DNA of 64,000 bases from Wolfiporia cocos (Eukaryota; Basidiomycota; Agaricomycetes; Polyporales; Phaeolaceae), in assembly GCA_029448655.1 (NCBI GenBank), contig JACCLO010000001.1, positions 3,968,001 through 4,032,000 on the forward strand, read 5' to 3'. Under the pieces are notes generated by a model. It ran no database searches. It was not told where the DNA came from and worked only from the letters and a program-made list of their open reading frames with translations. The position numbers were made by a program, and so were the translations under genes. Each line of letters opens with the position of its first letter. The first letter of the stretch is position 1. Positions 36,659-48,349 of this stretch are shown piece by piece.

Positions 36659-39600
36659 ATGGCTGGCACGCAGACCTGCGAGCCCTCGTCGAGCGAGAAC
36701 TCGGGGAGCGATTCGTCGCGTCCGCTATCGCCCAGCTCGCGGGAGTCGCAGCCGCACACGCCCTCGCATCCGCTGTTCCCGCCGCGCAGCTGGATTCCCT
36801 TCGAGGGCAAGCATCACAGGGACACGGGGGACACGATGGTCAACATGGTCCCCGAGACGAAGCCGCGCGACTTTGCGCCGTACGACCCCGAGAACGCGCA
36901 AGGCCATCAGCGAACTGAGAGCGGCGACGTCCGTCCGAATCACAGCAGGAACAACAGCTGGGACCTGCTCGGCGGGATCAGACACTCCTACTCAGAGTTT
37001 GATCCGAGGCGCGCTAGTCAAGCGCACCTAGTCTTTGCAGAGGGGGACATCCCTCAGAATACTGTAAGCCACACGGATGAATCTCGATGCATTTTATAAC
37101 CGAGCTGCTGTAGTTTTCCAGAGTGTACAACTATCTGTTAAACGTGTCGATTGTTACGCGCTGGACATTGTTTATTTTGCCAGTGCTCGGCCTGCTGTGG
37201 ATCCCCGGTATTCTCTCGTTTACTGCGTACCCGGATACTACAGTACGTCATTTCCCAATTATTGCATAAATTCTAATATTCATCTTTCGTAGATTTGGGG
37301 AGTGAGATTGGTCTGGTGGAGTGTTTGGCTAACGGTCGTATGGTGTGGTAGGTTGTTCTGATGGTTTGACATGTTTATGTGACTGAATTATGCAGGATGG
37401 TGGGGTTCTAAGGCCTTCTCGTGAGTAAATGCGTCTTGAACGTCAAACAAGCTTGCTGACTTCTCCTCACTAGCATGATTCTGCCGCATGTTGCCCGCCA
37501 CACCATCGGAGTCGTTTCCATTGGTGCTCGCCACTACATCGAGTGGCTGCGCCCGTTGCAGATGTCAGTCAGAATCATGTGCATTCACTTTGTTCTCTTA
37601 CCGATCTATCATTAGTTACATCACCCTATTTTCATGGAGCCTTATCATCTGGGTGTCGTTCCAGCCGCTGATCAACACGCGGCGGATCCCCCACATCACC
37701 AACACGGGCGCCTCTGCACTCTCCATCGCAGCGAAGATCCTGTTCGCGATCTTCGAGTGCGCGATCATTCTCCTTGCAGAGAAAGTCCTAATTCAGTGGA
37801 TTGCGACTAAGTTCCATCAGCGATCGTACGCCGGTACGTTATCAATCAAACCCTCCGCGTTACCGCAATGATGCGAATCAATGCTGATCCGGGCCCTCGC
37901 AAACTGTAGAGCGCGTCGCGGACCAGAAGTTCGCCGTCCGTGTGTTGGTGGCACTCTACCGACACTCGTCCAACATTCCTTGGCGTTCAGATACCCTGCA
38001 TGACGGAGGTGCCGACGCGCAAGCAGCCAGGAAGCCGAAGAAGCTGCTAAAGAAGGCTATTCAGGGTGTCAGATTCGCTGCTACTACGACGACCACAGTG
38101 CTGGGCAATGTTGCTTCCGAGATTGCGGGAAGGTTAGTAAATGAGCCCGGGCCTGCATGCACTCAGTTGAGCTTAAACGAAATATGCAGTTCCGTGCTGC
38201 AGCCCAACTCGCCGCAGGCCATGGTCAAGACTGCCCTGGAATCCGCCAACAAGTCGAGAATGGTGATGAATTCTGTATCCCGTTGTGAGCTATGGCATGG
38301 CTAATAACGTTGAGATAGCTCGCCCGCCGTCTCTTCTACTCCTTCGCGAAGCCCGGTGCTTCCGGCCTCATTTTGCAAGATATCGCTCGCATTTTCCCCA
38401 CATTCGAGGAAGCAGAGGCGGCATTCTCACTATTCGACAAGGACGGCAACGGCGATGCCACAAGAGACGAGATCGAGATCGCGTGCATGTATGCAGATTC
38501 AAATCTACCGAGATATGTTGTTGTTGATTCATGATCATAGGGAATGCCATCGGGAACAGCTCTCCATCGAGCACTCGATGCGGGACCTGGACAGTGCCGT
38601 TGGGCGTCTGGACGCTCTGCTGATGTCGGTGTACGTCTTCGCAGCTGCTCTAATCGTTGCTGTTGCTCTGGTAAGCTTGACTCTTCCACGGCGCGGACAA
38701 ATCTTGACGTCTCGTATAGGAAGCGGAATTGCTCACGCTCGCTACCACGGCGGGAACCTTCATCCTTGGTGCGTTCCCCGCATTCTAGTCTTGATGCGTG
38801 AAGCCCGTGTCTAACGTCATCTGCAGGTCTGAGTTGGCTAATCAGCACTAGTCTTGGCGAGGTGCTTATCAGCATCATCTTCCTGTTCGTGAAGCACCCG
38901 TACGATGTCGGCGATCGCGTCAACATCGACAGCTTGGATTACACCGTGAAGGAGATTCGCCTCCTCAGCACAGTATTCCTCGATGCGAACTCCACCTTTG
39001 TGCAAGCCCCTCATTCGTTGCTGAACACGAAGGTATGTTCCCGCAGCACAGCTAAACGCGTAGTTGTTCATGCTGGCTTGGGTAGTTCATCCGTAACATT
39101 CGTCGAAGTCCTTTAGTAAGCGCAATGAACATATTTGTCGAGGCGCGAATTCTGACGACTCCTTGCGTAGATGTCGGAGACGTTCGCGTTCGATGTGGTG
39201 AGTATGCTGCGCAGCTATAAGACAGCGGCTGTCTGACTGTATCAGGCATACGGAACAACCTTCGAGCAAATTCAGCATCTGCGCGAGTTGATGCTTGCGT
39301 TCGTCAAATCTGAGCGGCGGGACTACCTACCGAGCTTCGACGTGAGCATCGTCGGTGAGTCTTAGCTGTATCTATCACAACCATAAGGTGCTCATATACT
39401 TGCAGACATGCCCGCGCAGGAGAAATTAACGCTCACAGCGGATATCAAATACAAGAGTAACTGGCAGCAAGGTGCACTGACAGGTACAATCATCTGCCGC
39501 TCCTCTCGACATCTCACTCACCCGGGAACCAGCGACGCGCCGCAACAAGTGGATCAGCGCACTGAAGGAGGCCATGGCAAAGGCCAAGGTGTTCGGACCT

Positions 39601-40115
39601 GCTGGCGACCCTGACGCGATCCCGGCGCCCGAGAGACGAACGGTTGTGCCTTGGGAGAAGGTGGACGAAGAGGATCACAAGAAGCTGGCAGATATTGCGA
39701 AGGACAAGGAATCCATCAGCGCGCAAGATTCCCAGATGCCAGCACAAAATTGGAACTTGACGGATCAAGAAGCCGTCCTAAGTGCGTATCTTGTGGCGTC
39801 TCCATCTATGGCCGAGATGTACTGATACCCCGGACCAAGTGGACGACACGCCAGAGATCTTCGGCGAAAATGCATCAATAACGGTACGTCCGCTCACCTC
39901 GTCCAAGCAAGATCCAGTGGCTCAACGAGTTTCTCTAGTCGTTCTCAACAGGCCCAAGCCGACCATCGTCGACTGAACCGCATCGGCGGTCACGTGGAGT
40001 GCCACCCATGACAATGCCTTCGGCTGCTGTATCGACCCCCTCGCCTCTTGCTGCGACGGGCCACGCAGAGGAAATTGAGATGAAGCCGTCTACGCAACGT
40101 TCCGTCTCGAGCTAG
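36659..40115 (+). CDS. EF-hand MscS-type mechanosensitive channel (Msy-like)
   Basis: Fungal MscS-family channel of the Msy1/Msy2 type, which in fission yeast sits in the ER and shapes calcium responses to hypo-osmotic shock. Start ATG 36659; the first 130 residues are a disordered Ser/Pro/Arg-rich cytosolic leader. Several TM segments follow across short introns (WTLFILPVLGLLWIPGILSF, VRLVWWSVWLTVVW, LFSWSLIIWVSFQPLIN, AKILFAIFECAIILLAEKVL). An EF-hand reads FSLFDKDGNGDATRDEIEI. The MscS pore and beta domain are seen in LSWLISTSLGEVLISIIFLF, VKHPYDVGDRVNIDSLDYTV, IRLLSTVFLDANSTFVQAPH and MSETFAFDVAYGTTFEQIQH. Later exons give NKWISALKEAMAKAKVFGPA and a Ser/Thr/Pro-rich tail to TAG 40113-40115. 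About 14 introns. Confidence 0.92.
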
Positions 40116-40473
40116 AGTTTTCGAGAAATGACTGATCACGACCGATCCTGTTGTGAAAGTAGCCGCATTGCGGTGAGTATCCAGTGCATTTCTGCACTGT
40201 GAAGTAGCGGTCTGACGTTCTGCAAAGTCCCAGTCGCAAAGTCTGCGCATTTAATTGTACGCTACCAACGGGGTAGTGTTGTACAATACACCTCAAGGAG
40301 ACGGGTGGCAATAATTAGTGTATAGAGTACTCACGGCGGGGTTTAGAGTTGAAGATGCCACTTATCCTCAATTGTGATTATAATGCTAATATTGGCTTGT
40401 GTCGACATGATAAAGCATGATGACTCTATTCCTGGCATTGCTCGGCTGGTTCGAGCTAGCGCGCAGCATTACA
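40116..40473. other. Intergenic, convergent 3' ends
   Basis: 358 bp between the channel gene and the MFS gene. No coding signal or repeat recognised. Confidence 0.45.
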
Positions 40474-42319
40474 TTACACTTGGAACTTCCATGAAGGATG
40501 GGCATCGCCGAGGAGCAAGCGGCTCTGTTTCTCCTTTTCTTCATCCTCTGCGCTCGTTATAGAGGCACCAGAGCCTTCCCGCTGTTCCTTCTCCGCATTA
40601 CGCCTGGCGAGGAGGTACCAGTTGAGCGAGGCGGCCACGATCACCAGGCACAAGTATCCTATCGCAAACCCGTGGCCTAGGTAGAATCGTGGGCCGTAGC
40701 GGTACAGCTGCGTGCCGACAATGGCGCCCAAACCCTGTCAACATCGTATGAGGTCCCGAAAGTCAGCAGAGATCAAACATGGACACACATTCCCGACACT
40801 GATCTGCAGCGCACATGCCACGGCACGCTTCAGCTGGCCAGAGACATTGTTCGCGGGCCACGAAAGCGTGATAGCCGTGGCAGGGTAGATCCCGCCGGCA
40901 CACAGGAAGGTCGCGAAGTACTGCACGCCGGTAACGTCCGACGCGATTAAGATGATGTAGCCGATGATCGCAAGGACTGCGCCCGCGATGATGAAGGGGG
41001 CACGGCGGCTGATAAAGTACGAGCCGTATGCAGCCACGAATGTCAGGACAGTTGCGACGAAGTATGGGGGGACAGTCAGAAGCTGGGCCTCGGCTGCTGC
41101 ATATCCAAGATCGCTGATGATCGTGGGCTATTCGTAGAGAATTGAGCGATATCGCTATGTCCAGGAATTTGTATGATGCTTACCAAGAACAGCGACAAGG
41201 TGTACAGCGGAAGCGAGCATCCGACGAAGCAGAAGCAGTATACCCAAACGGTGGTATCTTCGAATGCCTTCCTGACATGTCGCCACTCGAACACCTCTCC
41301 GCTCAAAGCGTCGTTGTCGTTCCGCAGGCGTTCATGCAGGAGGGCCTTCTCTTCAGGATTCAAGAATGTGGCCGTATCGGGGTAGTTGTACACAAGTGCA
41401 TATGACAAGGCCGCAAAGACGATTGTAAAGAGACCCTAGCGTCCGTCTGATGTAAGTTAAATGAACATAACACGGAAAGCAACTCTTGCATAAGTACCTC
41501 AATTATGAAAATCCATGACCAACCGGATTTATGCCCCACGCCTGCCATCTTACCAATGCCATACGCAAGGACGCCGCCGAAGGCACCTGAGATTCAGCTT
41601 GATTCGTAAGCTTGAACGATCCCGAGATGCTGCTGTACATACCGGCGAGACTGGCGGCACTGAAGAAGATCGAAATCCGGAAGTGCTGCTCTTTCCTCTT
41701 GTACCAACAGGACAGGTAATAGACCACTCCGGGGAACAAACCTGCCTCTGTGGCACCAAGGAAGAATCGCTGCAGGGGGCCAATATTCAGGAATAGGCAG
41801 AGACAGTAGCGCGAGCAATACGTACAACAGCCATGAGGCCTGCATAATTGTGTACCAGACCCATTAGGGTCGAGACAATCCCCCAGACGACCATGATCGT
41901 AGGCAGCCACAACCGAGGCGTCAAGCGCTTGAGGACGATATTGCTCGGGATCTCGAACAGCACGTATCCGAGGAAGTACTACGGGAACCGCCGTATCAGG
42001 TGGCCATTGGTGCTCCCTTATCCAGATGAATTCTTACCATTGTCAGGGCGTTTAGGTAGCCTGCCTGATCCATCTTGAGATCCGTAGTGAGGCCATCAAG
42101 TTTGGCATTCCCGATATTCGATCGATCAAGGAAGGAGAGGAGGTACAGGATAGTCAGGACAGGCAGAAGGCGTGCGTCGAGCTTGCGGACGAGCCTCCGC
42201 TCGGCGGCAGCGGTGCTCTCCTGCGTGGCTTCTTGCGCGTGCTTCTCGTCGATGCTGGCAACAGACTCCTTCCCCGAGGGCGTCTTCCGCGCAGACGCGT
42301 CCTGTCCGGTGGAAGCCAT
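40474..42319 (-). CDS. MFS permease, Dal5/Tna1-type (anion:cation symporter family)
   Basis: Twelve-TM major facilitator of the allantoate/nicotinate permease group, probably plasma-membrane uptake of small organic acids or vitamins; the substrate cannot be read from sequence. Start ATG 42319; a hydrophilic leader of about 50 residues precedes ARLLPVLTILYLLSFLDRSN and the family hallmark DRSNIGNAKLDGL. Then GYLNALTM, LKRLTPRLWLPTIMVVWGIV (partly across an intron), FFLGATEAGLFPGVVYYLSC, SGWSWIFIIEGLFTIVF, the central loop with LNPEEKALLHERLRNDNDAL, and YFATFLCAGGIYPATAITLS. The last exon holds HGFAIGYLCLVIVAASLNWY and a Glu/Lys/Arg-rich cytosolic tail. Stop at 40474. About eight short introns. 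Confidence 0.9.
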
Positions 42320-43856
42320 TGCTGATTGTGAGCACCGCCGATGCGCGTAGTAGAGTAGCGTGACGCTGCTTCAAAGGCGGGGACAGGCAGAACCAATCTC
42401 ACATGCTCCGCTGTGAATCTCCTTTTAGAAGGACGCCATGGGAGACGAAGCCGGGCAAGCATGGCGTCAGCAAGATATGGGCAAGAAGGGGCAGGTACGT
42501 AACACTGGATCAGGACCTTGGCAGTATTTGCGAGCATACCCAGCACGGCAGCAGACCCGCCAATGGCGTGATTGACATATTATCCTTCCAGCATTATTAG
42601 GGCAAGACTTGAAGTGTACTTTCAAATGTGGCGGATGTTCAGTAACTTGCGAAAGCTTCAACGCTTGAGGCATGCATGCTACTTCAGTGTTGCATAGATC
42701 GGGCTGGATTGCATCATGCAACAAGCGCCCATCACGCAATGTTGCTTGCCGCTCGCGCTACGCGGTATGATAACTAGAGTTGTATTAACCCATGTCACCG
42801 CCTGGGTCCGTTTTTCCGGAGTACCAGACGGTACATTGAATGACAGCCCCACATAGCACGAGTAGACTGTCGACGAAAACGGAGTCCGTCAATCAGAGTG
42901 AGTTTGGGGAGGTGCCTTGGCTGGGAGCGAAGAAGCAACCGCGAGAGCGGGGTGTATGACCGCAGCTCAGAACCAGGTCCTCTGCGAATAGTGGCATAGC
43001 ATTAGTGGCATATCATTGATCCGCTTACAACTCACATACCTATGAGTTACCCGTGAGGACGGTAAGTTACGCCAAATATAATTGTAGTCGATGCTACAAA
43101 GAAAATCATCCGTTGGCCTTAAATGTCATCGCATCGTACACTTTCTAGCTTCAGTCAAGTGGCCCTCCTTGTCTCAGAATGCAGATTCAGAGACGAGGCT
43201 CCGGCTTGCCTCATACAAGTCTGAGTGGGCACGTAACACGCATTGGGCCATAACGTCGCTAAGGCTAGCTGTGCTCCAAGCCAACGAAGAAATAACAGAA
43301 GAATATACTGTGACACAGTGTATGTACCGATGTCATATTCATATATTCGATACCTGCGTTGTGGCAGCAACATCATTTCATGCAAGGATCTATATCACGA
43401 GCATATCCCCATGTGCTAGACATTTGTGATCATTCAAGTATGAGCGGTGGATAATCAAAGATCTTGAAGACAGATGGTGGGCACGCATGCAGAGATCAAG
43501 TTCTGTGGAATGAGAGCCTGTCCGAAAGCCACAAGCGCATAAGCGCTGATATGTCCGATTACGAGCGCCTAGTGCTGTCACCAGGTCCACGGTTGCATTG
43601 CAATCGCCAATCGCGGCGAATGTCTAAACAGCGTATTTGAGTATTGTACTAATATTAGATACCATGCTGTAAACATCTTTACGTATGCATTGCCACTAAT
43701 TGTGGCGGCCTCAAACCGGTCACGGAATTCAAGTCACATATAGTGGCTAACAATGGCTACATCGTATGCAGCAGTATACATGCATTTCCTATGATGCTGA
43801 CGAACGCCTCTTCCCTTCCGTGAACCGCTGATGAATATTAAATCGCTTCTACCTCA

Positions 43857-44059
43857 TGTCGTAAATTTCGAAATCCCGTTGTCACGTTATCTCTCACGTT
43901 GTAACCCATCTGGCTCGTTGTCGCCCGTTATAACTCGTGACAACCCCGCTCCAACGCAATAAGATAACGTTGTTTGAGCGGCGTTGCAACTGGATTTTGG
44001 GTGACAACGGGTTACGACGTGAAAGATAACGTTACAACGGGATTTCGAAATTTACGACA
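43857..44059. mobile_element. 203 bp MITE-like foldback element
   Basis: Ends are inverted repeats of about 51 nt. The left end begins TGTCGTAAATTTCGAAATCC, and the reverse complement of the right end is identical for 26 nt, then differs at three positions over the next 25 (CACGTTATCTCTCACGTTGT versus AACGTTATCTTTCACGTCGT). The direct trinucleotide TCA flanks both sides (43854-43856 and 44060-44062), consistent with a 3 bp target-site duplication. The interior repeats GTTGTAACCC / GTTGTCGCCC-type units in both directions. No ORF, so non-autonomous. A 3 bp duplication would suit a PIF/Harbinger-type transposase, but the superfamily is inference. No second copy in the window. Confidence 0.7.
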
Positions 44060-44320
44060 TCATCAGGCCTCGATATGGTAGTCACTGGTGAGATGCAGCT
44101 TGCCAAATCCTGCCAAGATGTCTTACGTGCACTGCAATGTTGACCGCTCGGGTATATTCATCAGATGAGTAGTCTCCTTCATCTGCACGGTCCTCCAATC
44201 CGCAAATCCTACTCTAGCCAATGGGAAGCGGCACTGTGGTCAGATCCGCTGACGTCAAGCGACGGATGTAAGCAGCCGAGAGCGCGTAAGCGCTCGCGGA
44301 ACGTGACGGTGAAGGACCTG

Positions 44321-44326
44321 TATAAG
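44321..44326 (+). promoter_or_regulatory. TATA-like element of HEM15
   Basis: TATAAG 54 bp before the ferrochelatase ATG. Assigned by likeness and position only. Confidence 0.3.
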
Positions 44327-44374
44327 CTACAATATCCTCCTTCCCACCGAACGACCCCCCTGACTGCAACGAAA

Positions 44375-45799
44375 ATGGCACACATACATAAACCAAGTGC
44401 CCTGACACGCTCCCTGACGCGTTCGCTCGCGTCGCTGAACACAGCGCCGCCTGCAGGGAAGAGGTGAGCAACCAGTCGTGCATATGCGCGCAACTCTGAT
44501 GGTCGGAAAGTCCTACAGGTATGTAGTCGTTGCGCGCGTTTACGATGCGAGATACGAGGCATTTTACAGCGATTGTAATGCTGAACATGGGAGGACCTTC
44601 TACCGTACGTCATGCTGCCTTGACCACACGAATGGTTCACGAACGCGCATACAGGTGCCCGAAACGCATGACTTCCTCAAAAACCTGTTTTCGGACAGTG
44701 ACCTCATCCCGCTCCCCTTCCAGTCCTTCCTTGCACCCATCATTGCTCGCCGGCGGACGCCACAAATAGAGCAGCAATACACCGACATCGGAGGCGGTTC
44801 GCCTATTCTACGCTATACGAATTTGCAGGGCGAGCGTATGGCCGCGCTTCTGGACGAGCTCTCACCTGCCACTGCTCCGCACAAACACTACGTCGCATTC
44901 CGATATGCGCGACCACTGACAGACGAGACGGCTCGACAGATGAAGGCGGACGGCGTGAAACGTGCAGTTGCCTTCACACAGTACCCGCAATACAGCTGTA
45001 GCACGACCGGAAGCAGCCTCAATGAGCTGTATCGGAGGGGAAAAGCAGGCGAGATTGGTGACGTCGAATGGAGTGTCATCGATCGATGGGGCACGCATCC
45101 AGGGTTCGTCGAGGTGCGCACCATGTCGTACACTGCCGTGATGCGGTGTTCCAACGTTTCCCGGCAGGCAGTCGCGCAGAATATCGAGCGCGCGCTCGCG
45201 AAATTCCCTGAAAGCACCCGCTCTGAGGTTGTGCTGCTCTTCTCCGCGCACTCGCTACCGATGTCGGTCGTGAACCGCGGGGATCCTTATGTGCTCGAAG
45301 TGTCCGCGTCGGTCGCGTCGGTGATGGAGCGTCTCGGGCACCGAAACCCCTACCGGCTCGTCTGGCAGTCGCAAGTCGGCCCCTCCGCATGGATGGGGAT
45401 GCAGACAGGCGAGGCGCTCAAGGGCCTCGCGCGTCTCGGCCGGAAGCAGATCGTGCTGGTTCCCATCGCATTCACGAGCGACCACATCGAGACGCTCTAC
45501 GAGCTGGATTTGGAATACGCGAAGGAGGCTAGGGAGGTATGATCGCAGGTGCCACACTTCTGGCATGCGTGTGCTGATTGATTGGCGCACAGCACGGCAT
45601 GGAGGTGCACCGGGCGGAGTCGCTTAACGACTCGCCGGTCTTCATCCGCGCGCTCGCCGATATCGCCGCGGGGCATCTGCAGGACGTCGCGGCAGGCAGG
45701 GCAGGGTATGCGAGCACGCAGATGGGCCTGCGGTGCCCCGGGTGCACGAACGCGACGTGCGGGCAGCAGAAGGGATGGCTCGCGCGTGGGGGGCGCTAG
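44375..45799 (+). CDS. HEM15: Ferrochelatase, mitochondrial, 2Fe-2S type
   Basis: Inserts ferrous iron into protoporphyrin IX, the last step of heme synthesis, at the matrix face of the mitochondrial inner membrane. Start ATG 44375 gives an Arg/Ser-rich presequence ([20 protein letters not shown]). A phase-2 intron leads to [16 protein letters not shown]. The main exon holds [73 protein letters not shown] (catalytic His), [20 protein letters not shown] and [18 protein letters not shown]. The last exon ends with [19 protein letters not shown]: its C-x2-C-x4-C, with the Cys in YSCSTTGSS, matches the 2Fe-2S ligands of animal and fission-yeast enzymes that budding yeast lacks. Stop TAG 45797-45799. 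ERG8 follows on the same strand. Confidence 0.95.
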
Positions 45800-46222
45800 G
45801 ATGTGGTTGTGCGATCGACGACCCTGTGACAGCTATCTATTATCTACTGTGAGGCCGCGGCCGAGCAATTGAGTTTCGATGTGCGTCTTGCCGTCGGTCA
45901 TCGTCGCGGGACGGGCCCGCAGAAGTTATGAATGTGAGAACGGGCTACGTATGGCCCTACGTGCGATGCGCTACTGGGCCACTGCCGCTGTGGAGAGTCC
46001 GACCGAGTCGCGAGATAACGCGGCCTTGTATATCGTCCGACATGAACCATGTCACGCCAGCTGGAGAGGATTCCCTGCAGCGTTCGAGTGCTTTTTCCAA
46101 TGTAGACCGCTGCAGCGCTCACCTGCATCCGGAAAGCCAAGATCCCGCACACTATATAGCTCGCTATCCTGCAGAGCGCAAGTTTCACCTCTGCCGCTCG
46201 TCCCAGGCCCCCTTCTCCCGCA
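45800..46222. promoter_or_regulatory. HEM15-ERG8 spacer with TATA-like element
   Basis: 423 bp intergenic stretch. TATATA at 46153-46158 lies about 70 bp before the ERG8 ATG and is the best promoter candidate. Nothing else recognised. Confidence 0.4.
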
Positions 46223-48098
46223 ATGTCCACCGCCGTATCCTCCCCAGGTAAGGTGCTCCTGGCCGGCGGGTACCTTGTCCTCGATCCAGCCTACTCCGGT
46301 GTCGTCGTTTCGACGAGTGCGCGGTTCTACACCGTGATCCAGGATCTCGACGAGGCCGCGACTATCGCGCGCGCAAAGGCTGCCCGGTCGATTGAGATCC
46401 GCGTCAGATCGCCCCAGTTTGTCGACGCAACGTGGGTCTATGTCGTGTCGTTCGACTTTGACGGCGTGCGCGTCGAGCAGGTCGCGGACAAGTGAGTGCA
46501 CCGGCAGCCTCTGCGCATCCATTCACATCGACGCCCGTCAGCGTATCTTCCACTTCGACGAGGAACAAGTTCGTCCATCTCGCTCTCGAGCGCACCCTCG
46601 CCCTCGCCCTCGAGGCCACGGGCGCAGGTGCCTTACAAAACCGCCTCTCCTACGGCCTAGATATCACCATAGTCGGCGACAATGACTTCTATTCGCAGAG
46701 GGCGCAGGTCATTCCGCACTATCTCGTATCTCCTGTTCGCTTGCTCATCAACCCGCCCGCTAGCTAGAGTCCAGTGGCCTCCCCCCGACGCTCGCGTCGC
46801 TCTCCCAGCTGCCCCCCTTCAGCCCGACCGGTGTGCGCCTCCCCGAAGTACACAAGACCGGGCTCGGCTCCTCTGCCGCGCTCATCACCTCGCTCGTCTC
46901 CAGCCTCCTCGTCCACCTCTCCGTCATCCCGCGCGATGAGCTCGTCTCCGAAGAGCCGACCGCTGGCCGCCGCCTCGCGCATAACCTCTCGCAGTATGTC
47001 CACTGCCTCGCGCAGGGCAAGGTCGGCAGCGGCTTCGACGTCTCCGCCGCCGTGTTTGGCAGCCAGCTCTACACGCGCTTCGATCCTGCGGTTCTTCAGC
47101 CGCTCATGAGCGACGAGGTGGTGCGTCCATGCTTATCCGCTGATTGTCGCCCTCGCAGCGCTTACTCGAATGCGTCCAAGGCTGCTCCCCAGCCCCTTCT
47201 TCCGATCATTTCGCCGGAGAATGTCGCGTGGAACTACCGCATTGCACCATTCAAGCTTCCGCCGCTTACACGGCTGATGCTGGCGGACGTTGACGCCGGA
47301 AGTAACACTCCCTCACTTGTCGGACAGGTGCTGAGGTGGCGTACAGAGAGCAGCGAGATAGGTCCGTATTTCAGCCGCCGAAATAATGGGCTTTGGCTGA
47401 ATATTTGCAGCAAACGCCTTGTGGAAGACGCTCGATCAGATCAACCTAGCTCTTAGCCAGACGCTGTTGAAGCTTTCTGAATTGCACGCACACGACCCAA
47501 AAGCCTATTCCAAAGCCGTCAAGTACCTCTCCACTCTCCAGGCGGTCCAGGTACGTGCATTCCGCTAGTTCCGATCATCCACGCGTCCTGATCCTGATAT
47601 GCGCGCCACCTGCACAGTGGCTCTTCCTAAATCCGAACACTCCAGCCGTCGAGCAGGATGTAATGGACGCGTTCACAGAGGTGCAGCGGCTATCTGAGGC
47701 AGTTCGTGCCAAGATGCGCGAGATGGGCAACCTTTCCGGCGCGGCGATCGAGCCGCCAGAACAGACGGCGCTGCTAGACGCATGCGTCTCCGTCGCAGGC
47801 GTCATCGGCGGCGGCGTCCCCGGAGGTGCGTCTATCGCCACCCACCTTCCCGTGCACTTCATCTAACTGACGGACACGCTCAGCGGGCGGCTACGATGCA
47901 ATCTGGCTACTTGCGCTTGATCCGGAGAACTGCCCTTCGGCGGAGCTCCCGACCAGTCGGATTGAGCGTGTCTGGGCCGAGTGGAAAGGCCTCGATGTAT
48001 CGCCTCTGTCGGCGTCAGAAAGTGCCGCGAGGGGCGTGCGCCTCGAGGACGTTGCACAGGTGCAGGGGCTGAAAGCGCTGGTTGATGTGCCGTGGTGA
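46223..48098 (+). CDS. ERG8: Phosphomevalonate kinase
   Basis: GHMP-superfamily kinase that phosphorylates mevalonate-5-phosphate to the diphosphate in the mevalonate/ergosterol pathway (cytosol). Start ATG 46223 gives SSPGKVLLAGGYLVLDPAYS, the N-terminal substrate-binding motif. Exon 2 has FVHLALERTLALALEATGAG and YGLDITIVGDNDFYSQRAQ. Exon 3 carries the ATP loop EVHKTGLGSSAALITSLVSS and CLAQGKVGSGFDVSAAVFGS. Later exons: NVAWNYRIAPFKLPPLTRLM, ADVDAGSNTPSLVGQVLRWR, and the C-terminal GHMP motif SVAGVIGGGVPGAGGYDAIW, which is restored by splicing near 47826-47881. Stop TGA 48096-48098. About seven introns. All three GHMP motifs are present. Confidence 0.94.
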
Positions 48099-48349
48099 GC
48101 GGCGACGATGACGGTGATTAGGTGATGTACAGATATCCGAATGTAATACTTATATGCAGTCCTTGATAAATGGAGCTCGTCCTCTCATCCCATCATCCTG
48201 ATGTCCTCCCGAGGACCCTTTGTAAAATGATGTCCGTTAGGAATGCAAGCCCGATTGGATGTTTCGGACCCTATCTGACCGCCCTTGTGGGCGTGTGGGC
48301 GGTAGATACTGGATGCTGAAGCGCTAAGCTGAGCGCCAGTGACAACCCT

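Larger units (their letters stand above)
42320..44374. other. 2 kb gene-free interval (contains a foldback element)
   Basis: Divergent spacer between the MFS gene and ferrochelatase. Besides the MITE-like element at 43857-44059 it contains only short ORFs without recognisable domains (for example plus 43091-43429). The last 200 bp should be the ferrochelatase promoter. Confidence 0.45.

Noticed and set aside
36653..36660. TATAAAAT as promoter of the channel gene
   Set aside because: It overlaps the initiating ATG, so it cannot be the TATA box for a transcript that includes that ATG.
43091..43429. 112-codon ORF in the 2 kb interval
   Set aside because: No domain, no splice context and an overlapping antisense ORF of similar size.
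44375..48098. HEM15-ERG8 as a functional cluster
   Set aside because: Heme and mevalonate enzymes are adjacent on one strand, but nothing else indicates clustering; adjacency alone is weak.
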